From Elysia crispata (lineage: Eukaryota > Mollusca > Gastropoda > Plakobranchidae), in assembly GCA_033675545.1 (NCBI GenBank), contig JAWDGP010006922.1, positions 622,501 to 686,500 of the forward strand: a stretch of 64,000 nt of DNA, given 5' to 3'. A program made the translations under genes and the position numbers. The notes beneath the pieces were generated by a model that was given only the letters and a program-made list of their open reading frames with translations, searched no databases and was not told the origin of the DNA. This document shows positions 1 to 42,500 of the stretch, piece after piece (within the stretch, counting starts at the first letter, position 1; the number at the start of each line of letters is the position of its first letter).

Positions 1-47
<47 letters not shown>
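1..47. repeat. (TA)n microsatellite
   Basis: Uninterrupted TA dinucleotides run from the window edge; the tract may continue outside the window. Confidence 0.95.
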
Positions 48-50
<3 letters not shown>

Positions 51-147
51 GTTTGAAGATAAGAGTGCTCAACTGTGGGAGCATTTCATAGATATAGAAG
101 ATCTTACCTCAAATTCTCTTCAAACGATACTGGTGTTTCAAGCGGAG

Positions 148-154
<7 letters not shown>

Positions 155-201
<47 letters not shown>
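155..201. repeat. (TA)n microsatellite
   Basis: A second perfect TA tract, followed by a short GATA-like tail. It is about 110 bp from the first tract. Confidence 0.95.
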
Positions 202-203
<2 letters not shown>

Positions 204-271
204 TAGATGTATGTGTGTTTACAGTGGTATATACCACTTTTTCTTAATACTACTATGTTTACGACCTTTTT

Positions 272-508
<237 letters not shown>

Positions 509-2837
509 AAAAAGAAGTAGCGATAATAATAATTGTAGCTGTCACGTGTTGATGTTATCAGAAGAAGCAGCTTCACTTGTGGCTGGAATACTCTCATCCT
601 ATTAGCCAAAGTAATATATGAGGAAGTTGTAGCAAGATTGTCACAAATATAACGAATGTGCACTCGTGACAGAGATGGCATTTGTAATTAGCGCTGGCAG
701 TACTCCTGTGGGGGCAGTGTAACACGACTTTCAGCCTGGTTGGAGACAGCCGCATCAATTTTTAAAGTGATAGCAGTTGCAAGTCAGATAAATATGAATG
801 AGGAGAAGGAAGCTGTAAATATGTGGTTACAACTTGAATCTCATGATCAATATGATGGAGATAAAAGCAGCAAGAAAGCTTGTTGTATCATGTGTATCTT
901 ATTGCAAGTGGGCATGGCGATCCAAAAATCTGATATAACGCATACGAGGTAAGGCTATTGACAGAGAAGGTAAGAGAGGAGAGAAACCACGGTTTGAACG
1001 AAACTGTCTCACTCATTGCCATTTATAAAGACTATAAAGTCGTTTAATGGATCTCCTAAAACTTATGAGATTTCATAGAGTTATACTATACAGTTGGATC
1101 CGAAAAGCACTGCCTAACCTGTCCCACAGAAGCGGGTTTGGAGAACTCGCTGCTTTGCTGTGTACTATTTTTTTCCAGTTAAATTGTTTTTTACGTAATC
1201 AAAAAAAGTATTATTTTAAAACTGCTTTACTTCTCCTAAGTCTCTGAGATTATCTTTGGGGTTTTATGCAATCTCTCATAAATTTGGGTAGCTATAAGAG
1301 TCCGAGCTCACGGGATTTTTTAATGCAGGTAATCAAATGTTGATGTACTAACAAACGTTAAAAGATTTTGGATAGCCCGAAACACGGGGAAATACGCTCG
1401 TTTTCCTGCCATTCTTATTTCTTGTGTATTATCGTGCGCATTGTTAGAGCTGCGTTAGGCCCAGTGTTTTTTCTAAATGAGGGCGGGGTGTAGCCCGAAA
1501 AATGACAGAAGATCTACCTGCTCCTCTACTCTGAAGAAAAGTCATCGCTGACTGTATACCAGAGCCTCGACAGGGACATCGAAACGACCTCGAAAAATCT
1601 AAACGATAAATCGCCAGAGAGCAATAAACTTCATTCCAAAATTATGAACAAAAAAGTATATCTTCTTGGGCTAAGTAATGTTATCTTCTACAAGCAATGC
1701 TAAGGGAAGAAGTGTGCAGATAATATGCTTTTTGTTTAATTAAAGTTTCACACCAGTGTGCTTTCTTGCAGAAGCTATAACTTTATACGCTAACAAAAAC
1801 TTAAAGAAGAGCTCATGACGTCTTAACTAGGGAGATAAATTTGTGAAATCGGTTCTACACTAAATTGTGCAGATAAATTATTTTGCTTGATGTGCTAGTA
1901 AAACAAGTTAGATCAGGTTTCTGCAGCAACATTTCTGAAAGCTCATATCCTCTAATTCTTAGCATTTGAACGAGTTCATTAACATCCCAAATAACCCAAC
2001 ATTCGTTCTTAACCCAACAAAGTTGAAACTGAATGTTTAGATCTAATACGGATTCTACAAACTTAGATGTACATGTAAACTAAGGTGAAAAAAAAGGACA
2101 AAAAGTAGAAAAAAAATCTGGACAATGTTTCACAAAAACATGTATGGCGGTCTTTGAACATCTATTACGGAAGTCAAATGTTCAATTCCCAGAAAGAAAA
2201 GTCACTTTGCTCAAACTGGTCATGAAATATGGTGTTTTGAAAGTGATAGTTGAAAAAAAAAAAAAAAAAAAAGAAATTTTTAAAATTTGGCTCAAAGGAC
2301 ATTTTATCAAAATTTTTGGTTTAAAAATAGAGAGAGAAGGCCGGAAGAAGGGCTAGAGACAGAAACAAACAAGTTGGGAAAAACATATAGATAGATGAGA
2401 GAAAATTAATATAAATACCGAAAAGAGCAAGAATGAAATACAAGGAAAGGAAGTAGTCTTTGACTGATTTTTATTAAAAAAAGAAACGCATCCTAACTCT
2501 TTTCATTCAAAAGAATGAAAGTGTTTAAAGGCAACAAGTATATTGGAATTATCTATAAGGTAAAAAAAAAAATCCTTAAAAGATAAAAAAAAATTAAAAA
2601 ATAACGGAAAGCATCGTTCATCCGGTTAAAGCATTGATTGGCACGTGACCTTTTATAGCAATGATCCGTGTTAGTAATCATAACTTTTAGTTATTTTTTA
2701 TTACTCTACGTGCAACTAGAACGTATTTTGGTTTTTCTTTTTTTTTTTCTTGTTATTATGTATCTGCCTCTCCTCTTGTTTATTGTGCACGAACTTCCCA
2801 CTACACTTTCATTTCTTCTAATTTTTTTTTTCTATTT

Positions 2838-2896
2838 TCTTCTTCTTCTTCTTCTTCTCCTTCTTCTTCTTCTTCTTCTTCTTATTATTATTATTA

Positions 2897-2971
<75 letters not shown>
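2838..2971. repeat. (CTT)n to (TTA)n compound tract
   Basis: A CTT tract changes directly into a TTA tract about 85 bp long. It lies in the non-coding flank downstream of the receptor gene. Confidence 0.93.
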
Positions 2972-2972
<1 letters not shown>

Positions 2973-3335
2973 GTAACAATGATTATAATTGTAATTATTA
3001 TCATTTTTATAATGATTATCACTATTGTTTCCTTACTCTGCTACACCTCCTTCTTCTAAATCCTTTTACACTTAAACAGCGCAGATGCTATCCCTTGTCA
3101 GTTAAAAAATTGACAAAGAGAAACCTATCTCTAAAATATCTTTGACAGTAACTACAAAAAGATGCCAATGAAAATTACCATATAGATGTTGAAAAAAATA
3201 AGACTCGATCGTTTATAGCTTTACAAGATGTAGTTTAACATGAATTTTCCTTTTAAAATTAAAACAAAATTAAAAGAAAAAAAAATAGCAAGCATGAAGA
3301 GGATTTATCGACCTTAATGCTTTTTCGACATTCAA

Positions 3336-32074
<28,739 letters not shown>

Positions 32075-33435
32075 CTACAAAATTTTCTACTACAGCGCTG
32101 ATGCTAAATTACTGCTTTTCAATGGTCTAAATGATTAAGTATTGATCTAATCCAATCAGAAGTTCGTCTTTGAATCAAAAATGGCCCTCGAGATTTATAG
32201 GTAGTCGACCGATTGACTCTGCGCTTTATTTAGTGACGATTAAAGATAAAGCAATTTTCTCTTCATTAAGATCGGTTCGAATAAAATGTAAGTAACTTTT
32301 GAGTGGCCATTCCTATGAAGAGATATTTTTTTTCTTTATTGTCGCAGTGATGATTCTTGTTCATTCAAGAAAAACGATCAATTGAGGGAACCCATAATTC
32401 TTATAGCGATCCTAAACATCAATTTTATCTTAAAGATGTTATTCCAGCAAAGGATGTACAGCAAGAGATTAAAATTAGCAGAATGAAACGTGTGCAAAAC
32501 ACTCAACTTGTTAACACGGTTTTAGGATAAAAAGAAAAGCAGGACATTAATATTGTGCGTTCATATGATAAATACTGAGTAGTTAGTCCAGCAAAGATTA
32601 TATAAGGTGAGTTAACATATCAGCTAAATGATTAAATTCTTTTTAAACCTTTTTTTTTTTAATTATTATCATTTAGTTTTGAGAACTCGAATATTTTATA
32701 TGTTCTTTATAGATCTAGATCTATTGTACATACTTTCATCTGGACTTGGCGCTTGTGCAAATCCATGCACAATAGGGTAGATCTTGAGAATGCTATAGAG
32801 TTCTATAAAAGAGAATAGCTGCATGGTTATTCGGTTCGACCTTTATTCTTTAGTGATGAAAAGAACAATAGAATAGACACTTTATTGTGTTCTTTCTTCC
32901 TGTTTTTTTTTTTTTACTTTAAATAGGCAATACTTCTAAAAGTACATTAGTCTAGTCTAATTGATTCAAAAAATTATATTGAGAATTTGTCCCCCTTTGT
33001 GAATTTAGAACTTATTTCAGACGTTCAATTTGTGCATCTTTTTTTTCCTTCAATCATCACAAATGTTATTATTCTTATGCCTCTTACATTTTCCCAGCTA
33101 TTTCTCAACAAAAATCAATTCTATTCAATTTATTTCTATTTAAATTAAGTTTTAATTAATGAACACATCATTTTTATTCTAGCCTGTAATTAATTTTTTC
33201 CTTGGATACAATTTGAATGATAATTCTAAGTTTCAGTCGAATTTGATGAAAAGCAAAGTTTAGCGCTGTGTATTTAATTTTAATAACATTGCGATTGCAA
33301 AATCAGCTGTGCACTTTAAATCCCATTGTTCGTATCTCAAAAGGTTTCAACTTGTGCTTTTCTGTCCAGTTTTTATTGTTTTGTTGTTGATTTGTTTTGG
33401 GTTTTTTTTTTTTTATTATTTGTATTGTTGTAGTC

Positions 33436-33490
33436 TTTTTTTTTTTTTTTTTTTTTTTTGGGGGGGGGGCGGGCGCGGGGTCAGGGGGGT
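33436..33490 (+). repeat. T24-G10 compound tract
   Basis: A 24-T run is followed by 10 G and a G-rich tail (CGGGCGCGGGG...GGGGGG). It has G-quadruplex potential on the plus strand. Confidence 0.9.
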
Positions 33491-33747
33491 TTTTTGTTTT
33501 GTTTTTGCTTTTTTTTTTTTTTACTTTGGTAGACTAATTAATAATGAGCTCAAACGATACTTTGACAATAAAATTGCACATAAACGTAACTCAAACATAA
33601 AATATTTCAGTTTATTGTTTAAAAAGGTGAGAGTTTTGCATTTTTCACGATGGTATTTCGTAAAGTAATTTGTAAAAAATACGTCTTTGGCCTACAGTTG
33701 ATTAGAGGCCAGAAGAAGAGCCTTGCCTCAAGTTTGAATGAATAGCT

Positions 33748-33795
33748 TTTGGCGTAGTGGTAGTAATAGCTCCAGGATTAGGAGGTCTAGCCTAT
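33748..33795 (+). repeat. Possible tRNA-derived SINE remnant
   Basis: TGGCGTAGTGG fits the tRNA A box (TRGCNNAGYNGG) exactly, and GGAGGTCTAGCCT is a poor B box about 30 bp on. No cloverleaf can be completed, so this is not a functional tRNA gene. Confidence 0.35.
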
Positions 33796-34835
33796 TTGTT
33801 TCAAAAAAATACTAGAAGGTAATATATAAAAGCAAATTGAAAAGAAAAGGATTTGAATTAAAATAATCTTTTTTTCAACCTTTTTTTTAACCGCACAAGA
33901 AATAAATTATCTTCGTCTAAATAATCATCCTTTTCAACTCAAGATAAAAGTACCTAATGGTGAATAGAATACAACATTCATAGATGATCAGAAAAGTGCG
34001 GTCTGAATGGAATGCACGGATGCTTACGTCCATGATAAATTAGAATACAGCTTGATACTTAAGGAGTTGCTGCAAATCTGTTGCAATCATAAACATCTTT
34101 CTAAGAGCGGTCCGACCTATGCTGAGAATAATCTTCAATGCAGCAATCAGATCCTCAGATCTCTCAGAAATTCGTCTCTCGTCCCCGTGATGAATTTTTC
34201 TTGAGATACTTTTAACTTTGAATTCATGCATTAGATTGCTTTCTCATTTCAAAGAACAAGATAATCAAGTTTTTATTCGTTCTCATTTACCTCTAACGAC
34301 GGGTTCTTATCTTTCAAAACCTAGTATTCTTTTCATATTTTTTTTTTCATTCTTTTTGTCAATTAAAAGAAAATACATAGAAAATGTTCTTGATGAATTC
34401 TTTCGACACCACCAAATATTGATTAAAGGCTTACATTTTAAGAACTGTTTGACGTTTTTATATTCTCGCTGATCATTTCACGCAGCTTTACCGAGTAAAA
34501 CCTTTTTTTTTTCATTTTAGTTTATTTTTTTTTTTCTGACTCTTTACTCGTTTGTTGAATATTACTTTTTGGGTTGCCTGTTTTGATTCGTTTGATAAGT
34601 TTGTAAATATTGGTTTCTTATATATATATATATTACATAAATAATGAGAATTTATCCATAATGAGCAATTTGTGATTACTAGTGTAAAATATAAAATTTT
34701 TAAACTTTAAGATGATTCGTAGCACTCTCAATTATGAAGGGATTTAAGTTGCAGAAGTCTTTCAGTTGTTCGCAAGATTTACATGATTTTCTTTATATAA
34801 AAAGGGTAATTTGTTTAATTTGTCAATTTTAAAAC

Positions 34836-35344
<509 letters not shown>

Positions 35345-37136
35345 ATAGGAAGCTCATCTTCGATTAATTTAACAATTGTTGATACAAAAGTCATGTGTTT
35401 CAATAATTTGTCAATCTCTGCTTCCAATTCAGTAAAAGAATTGCATACTACTGCACACTTTCAAAATTGTCATAAAATACTTCTTAAAGTGATTATGAGT
35501 GAAACTTGCTGAGGCGTGTAGGCCTTATGTGAATGTGCTTGATTTTTAGGATAATCTCTGGACAAATTCCTTTTATTTATTTGCTGCAGCTATTTGAACG
35601 GACCACCCAATAATAAATAATAATGAGCTCATCACAAAGAACAGGAAAAGTGGGAAGAGAGAAACATTTTTACATGACAAAAAATGTCAAAAATATTCAA
35701 TTCTTATCTTATATTCACAATTAATAAAGGTGTATAATTTTTTCTTGAAGTGTGTGTGAACTTAGTTTGTTTTTCATTTCACAGCAGAAAGTGGAGACTG
35801 TGGCAAAATGTTACTATGCAAAGGTACCATATGGTTTTTTCCCCACAAACTATGCTGATAAAGAAAATGAGAATAGAAATGTCGCTACTTATTTAACAAA
35901 CTTCTGGGAAATAGTTGAGAGGCAAAACATTAATAAAGGCTGAAAATTGCCAAAAATCGTCTCTAAATAATATGAAACTGGAAAACTGGAAATAATTTAA
36001 CTGTTTCAGAGATTTTTGTACTTGCGAAATAAAAAAAGCAAAAGGTTTATTTATAGTGGGTTCATTATATGCCCACCTCTACGTTTTGCATCAATTTTGG
36101 TTAATTTGTCTTTTCTTTTTGTCTTTATTTTATATGTGCAGGGAGAGAGCAAGGTGAATATAATTACTTCCACATGTCTTGAGAATGGTGCAGAAAGATG
36201 AGCGGCCTTATGATGACTTTTATAGTTTTGTGTTAATGCTGCTGGATTTTGAGACTACTTTTCATACTCATGTAGATCACCATAGGAGATGTGTCATGGA
36301 CGTTAGAATGCATGATACCTCTAGCTACATTTGACAATTGCCACGCCTCTTAATCCTTGCTGTTGGGCATCTTCTCATGATTTATGTAAATAGCAAAAAC
36401 TTTCACTTAAGTATTTCAGAACCTAAATTGTGAGACTAGATCAATGTACCTCTCTGCATTATTTTTAACTTCTATATATGCATATAGAGAGTGAGCCATA
36501 CACTTAGATGTATACTATCATACACTCATTGCCGTCAAACACTAAAGTTCTTCAGATAAATGACTACTTTTTCAGGTTTAGTGACAAGTTTTTCAGATTC
36601 AGATTGGATTGTCAGACATCAAGACTTTAACAAGCCTAAGAGGAATCATTCAATGGGCTGCAATTGTGGTAAAAAAAAACAAAAAAAAAACATTTTTTAC
36701 TCCCAAGTAATATCTAGCACAAAAGTTTAATATCTTTTTTCTCAAATTACAGTCTTTGCTTTTTTATTAAATCTGGTAAGGCTTGAGTTATAAAGGGTAT
36801 ACAGATGCAAAATAAAAATCCAATGTGTAGAATACATTATTAGTTGAAAATAGTCTTATGAGGAGGATTTACAATGTAATGAATGTAACTATGGACATGC
36901 ATTATCATACATATGTCATGGACATATCAAGCTATGAAATGAGTATCAATTTGACATTCTTTAAACAATTATAACATGAAGTTGGAAACTTAGTCATAAG
37001 CATTCAGGACATAAAAAAATCCGGAGGGTTTTTTTCTCAAATGAAATATTTTGTTCAAAGTTTAGAATAAATAAAAGGCAATTATAATGTTTTTAAAGTA
37101 ATCACATTATTTTCTTCTATAAATTGTCCAGTTTCC

Positions 37137-37739
37137 TTAAGTCACTGTAAGGCGATTTCCTGTCTTTGTAGCCATAGTACCAGGAGGAGCAACTTTTTCT
37201 GATCTCCCTGACCTTCCTGACCTCACAGAATTGCCTCGAGACTTGCCAGATCTGGCAGAACCCACCTCTGATGCTGCAGCAAATCGAATGCTCCTTGGAC
37301 TCCTAGAGACATAAATATAAAAAAAAACAATAAACCATTGCCTCTATTGATTCATTATGGCAAAACTTTTTCTCATTACAATAGTATGTTTGTTTTCACC
37401 ACAACCACGAATGAAATGATTAAGTCTTAAAATCTTAATAATAAGCTAATGAAAAGAGGGGCGTTTGTTTGAGATAAATAAAAAAAGATATGGCTATAGA
37501 TCTTTCTTTAAAAGATTGACAGCACTGATTAATAGCACATCAAGGAATGAGATTAACTTACTTGACCATGTCAGGGCTGAGTCTTGGATCTGGGGAGCCG
37601 CCCTGGTGAGAGGCTAAACTTGGTGTTACGGGTGGGTGGGGAGAGGCTAGATTGGCGTCTGCTACGGTCTCGATGCCTGATGTGCTGTCTGGCCTGCTGC
37701 CTTCCAGGGCTGCTTTCTCCTTGCTTTTTGGCGCCTCCT
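37137..37739 (-). CDS. CCDC175: CCDC175-like C-terminal tail (exons 24-25)
   Basis: Residues 737-850. The coiled coil ends in exon 23; these two exons encode a disordered Pro/Ser tail (NLASPHPPVTPSLASH), then a Ser/Arg/Gly-rich segment with short repeats (SGKSRGN, SGRSGRSEK), ending GNRLTVT before TAA at 37137-37139. The tail is separated from exon 23 by a 5.3-kb intron. I recall no counterpart of this basic tail in vertebrate CCDC175. Confidence 0.8.
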
Positions 37740-39487
37740 CTGTTCACAATTTAAACAAAAAAGAAAGCATAAATTAGAGACTGTAGGTTTATCGCATTTG
37801 ATTTAGAAATTTTCAAAGGTTTTTATAGAACATTTTCACTTTGAGAGGTGATAACCAAGTAGCCCTCTATATATTGTTCTAAATATGTAAATTTATTCTG
37901 CTTTTGCACCTGGTTTTTCCTGAGTTTTTTTTCATTTTTGGTGGATTTTTGGGGGAGTTTTTAAGGGAGGGTGGAGTTTTTTATGGTTTGAAAAAGTCAC
38001 CTGAGTTTTACTTTGTTGAGTTGAGTTTTTCTTCTTTTTATCATAGCTAAAACCTTTTATGACTCAGCAAATACCAATAATCTAGAAATACATGTGCCAT
38101 TGTGATGAGGTAATTAAAATAAAGAAAGTTCATGATGTCAATGCCAATTTCAAGAGGAAATCAGTTTTTTTAAGCTTTAATATAAAAACATATTTAATAT
38201 TTTAACATGCATTGAAAAACTTAATACATAGATATATAGTGCCAGCAAATACAAGCATGAAAGCAAGTTAAAATAAAGCAATTTGAAGGAAGAATTTAGT
38301 AATAATATAAAAGTACAAAAATAATATTGTTTCAAATATATTATGATCTTTTGTCTTGCTTGAAAACTTTGCAATGAGTGCAGAACATTTTGAAAACTTA
38401 AGTACATTCAGCTTACATAAGTTGCATTCTTTGGTTTTGCCATGTTGTTTATGAAAAGGAGTGATAAATGAAAGCAGAGTATTATGTACATTTAACCTAC
38501 TATGTACACTTAACCTATATTTAATTTAAAAAAACCCACAAAACACTTGTTCTTCAAGTTATTAATAATTTTATGGTTAAAAAAACTGATAATAGATTGG
38601 ATTTACTTCCAGAATTTTATATAAATGAAAAAAAAAATGGTGACACAAGTGTTTATCTTTCTGAATATTTGAGTAAGTAGAGTTTTTAAGCTGTTTACAG
38701 GTGGATTTTCAAATCTGACCAAGCCAAAGATAGAATTAATAGGATTTTAAAGTCAGAATCATTGCACCAGTAAAATTAGGAGGTAAAAGAAAGCTGAAAT
38801 ACGAATTGCCCTCTTAGACTTGGCAAAATATAAGCTAAAATAAAGTAATTTCATTGCATTATAATTCTCATTTGCTCATTTGATTTCATATCACATAATC
38901 TAGGAGGTACATGTAAAGAAAAGCTTTAAAGCTTGTATTAAAAAAAATTTTTTTTTAATATATTTATATATATATATATATATAGATAGATAGATATAGA
39001 TCTGTATATAAAATCTGTCCTAACATTTTGGATGTCCAAAATTTGAATTTTTTTTTAAAGTGTTAGAATACAAAGTCCTCTTTACTTTTTAGGGCTAAAA
39101 TTTTATTCCTTGGAAAACAATCAAGATTTCATGCAACTTTATCATTGAAAGCCAAAGACAATCTATTATTCTAAATGTCAATACTTCAAATGCGGTATGG
39201 GCTACATGAGACTCATTTGGTCTGGATGCCAGACACATAGAGTATGGGCTGTGAAATGGCATCTGTTTCAGCATATTTTTTACAATTTGATCAGAATTTA
39301 AAAAAAATAATACATTAAATATAAGCTTGGGATCTCTTGGTGTCCTGTACCAAGTGTGTACATAAAAGACCATTTACAATACTATAAAACTTGATATTTG
39401 ATAGAGATTGCAATAAAATTATTCTGTTACCTTTGAAGATATATTTATATACATTTAAAGGCAGTCAGCACTTTCATTGAAACCTGC

Positions 39488-39566
<79 letters not shown>

Positions 39567-42500
39567 TTATTGACATTTTGGAAGTTCTGCCTCTTCTGGG
39601 GTGGTTCACTACTAAAATCCATGCTCTGTTGCACTAAATCTCTTTCACACATATGTTAGTATAAGATCAAACATCTTTTTTTCCATTATTTTGTACTTCA
39701 AAATTAATTCTCATTCAGCATTATGTGTTTCAAGGCTCTTTAAGACATGCTTATTTATAGAAATTTAGTTTGAGGATTTGTTTGAAGATTTTATCAAATA
39801 CATCCTATGATGATATTGCTGACTAGGTAAGATTCTAAATGTAATAACAGATAATCTATCTATTAATCAGGTGCCATGCACCTTAGTGTGGGCCACCATG
39901 ATCTTTATCCCTCTTTGCTTTGATTACTAATAATGGCATAACTTACAATAATTTGCTGTTTATAATTTTAGAATCCAGCATGTTGCTAACTTTTAAGAGA
40001 CGTTGATGAGTTATCTTTTCAAGCATTATATTAAATGGTAACAATGTGAATTGATGTAAAAAAAAAAAAACGTCGTATCCACACATTTCTTACAGTGAAG
40101 ACATGTTCCCTTTAAGATTTAAAAACCAGGATCAAGATGAAAAGGGGCTTATTTGTTTTAATGTGAATACTCTCAAAACATTGAATTAAGATAAAAGAGA
40201 AACAGTTCTTTGAGAAAAACTCTCTCTCTATAACTAGTTAAGGCAAAGTTATCAACTGAGGGGTCATTAGCTCTCATTATTTTTTTGCCATCTGCACCTT
40301 TAATTTCGGATATCAAGATTTTATCTTGATATTGAGGAACATGAGCACCTGTCCTGCTTCTTACACAGATAATAATGCAGCTCTAATTTAAGGAGCTCTT
40401 TGTTAAGTAGATTTTTTTCCTTGTCTATTCTTTTTATTCTGTATGTCATCCTTTGGCACCTATTTGATATAAGCGAAATGCAGATTCTATCTACATGCTT
40501 TAAATTTTAGGCAAGACAACTGAAATGAGTACTACAACTAGAAACATCAGCGTTAGTATACTTCTCAAAGAGCTACAAATATCCTTTAAGTCACAGGGTT
40601 AGCCAGACCCCTACATAACTGGTCCTATCATAACAACAACTGACAGAATTTCAAAATGTTATATGGTCTTATAATATAATTATATCAGTGCGATGATGTA
40701 TGTAAACTGATGAAATGAATTCAAAATATACAATATCATTCAGGAATCAAAATATAATCGTTCAGCAAATGACATTTCTTACTCTATTTTTAATTCTTTT
40801 TTTCATTCAAAGTAAAAGCTCAAATCTAAAATTTAGCCATTCTTTGATGTGGCATGTTTCTTTTTTTTTTTTTTTTTTTGCTTATTTGGAATTTGAAAAT
40901 CACATTTTTGCAGTAAAATTGTAAATAAAGCAGCAAGTGTAGCATTAATTAAGTCAAACAAAAACGTCAGTAATTCTTCATCATAATCCGATATGAAACA
41001 CTCATAAAAATAGCTGTTCACAAAAAATCACTAAATTTTTTTAAATTCACAGCATATCTAACATTTCATACATTCTTCATTAAAGAATGTTATGAAATAT
41101 AATGAGTAAAGTGCCCTTATTAACACCAATAAATGTTTATGTAGGCCTTGTCTGAGATGAGAAGAGCAAGAGTTTGAGAAGGCTATTTTGGGCAAGCAAG
41201 CTAGAACTGTCAGAGGGATTGTGTGGTGCAGCACAATTTAAGACAGAATCAAAATCAGAAGAGTTGCTGGTCATTGAATCTTCATACACAGTTAACTTTT
41301 TATATGCTGAAGAGTCAAAAAGGATATTTCTATGTTGATCAATAAATGAAGAAAAGTTGCCTCATTATTTTGAAAATTGCTTCAGGTGGGAAAATCATTC
41401 TTCAAAGTTTTTTTTTTTAGCGATGCAAATTGTAAGATATATGTATATGTATATTGAGTTGCGAAATTTCAAAAGGCTTTTAACTATGTAGGATATAGAT
41501 GTAATTGAACTTGTATCATTTATATAAAAAGTAAAGATTTACAAGTTATTAGAACAAAGAAATGATTGACTGATTACTTTATTCTAACATAGCTTGAGCA
41601 CAACAGAGCAGCTTCTTTTGATTTTGTTCCAACTTTTTTTTTTGGCGGGGAGAAGGGAGAGAACAAGTTTTTTACCTTTTTATTTTCTTTTTTCCTGTTG
41701 CAGACGAAAGTGGGTCAAGAACACAGTGTTTCAAACCATAAAAAACAATTGTGCATGAACAAAATTCAAATTTATATATCAGATAACTTAAATAAACCTA
41801 TTGATATGGTATGAAAACTTATCAAGCACCTACCTTCATATTGTGGAGTGCAGTGTATAAGTGCCTTTTTTATGTACATTCAATATAAACCATACAAATC
41901 TGAATGAAGGAAATTTTTATATTTGATTTTGTGGGTGAGAAAAATAATCTCTTGAAGCATCTCCACTCTACTTGTAAATGGCAAATTGCAACTACTCCTA
42001 GCACTAGTTCTAAATTAAAACACATTGTCTATATCTCTGCTACATGTTTATGTTACAACAAATACAATTTAGTTCTTGTGCATTTACTTTCTTTAAAAAA
42101 TAATGAAATAAAAACAATGATTTTTCTATGAACTTTCAAGAGGCTCTAAAGTAGACAGTCTTTCGTAATATTAATAGATGTGGTCTAAATTGCTTTTCCT
42201 TAAAGTTTAGGATGCACTTCCAATCCACTGCAATAATGTACAAAACAGATAAGAGTCAGTGTTTGAATATAATGTGCAAACGTTTCTCTCCATCTCTAAT
42301 GATGAAATCATCCCTATAAATTCAAGGTAATGAAGATTTTAATGAGGAAAACTCTCTCAATATTTTCTTGATCCAAACACACCGTAATCAATTTCTAGGA
42401 CAAATTTAACAGATAAATGTTAATACATAAGGTTATATGTTCGTGCAATAAATCTCAAAATACATACAAAATCACTGCACTTTAAGTGCTGCATATGGTC

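Noticed and set aside
105-155. Possible exon of a further minus-strand gene ending TTTGAG/GTAAGA
   Set aside because: Only a donor-like string next to a TA tract; no acceptor, frame or domain support.
33748-33795. Functional tRNA gene
   Set aside because: The A box is good but no cloverleaf, anticodon arm or proper B box can be formed; treated as a SINE remnant.
34030-34231. 63-codon minus-strand frame and a nearby ATGGAC/GTAAGC donor as a possible first receptor exon
   Set aside because: No signal peptide, stops in the joined frames, and phase does not match the next candidate exon.
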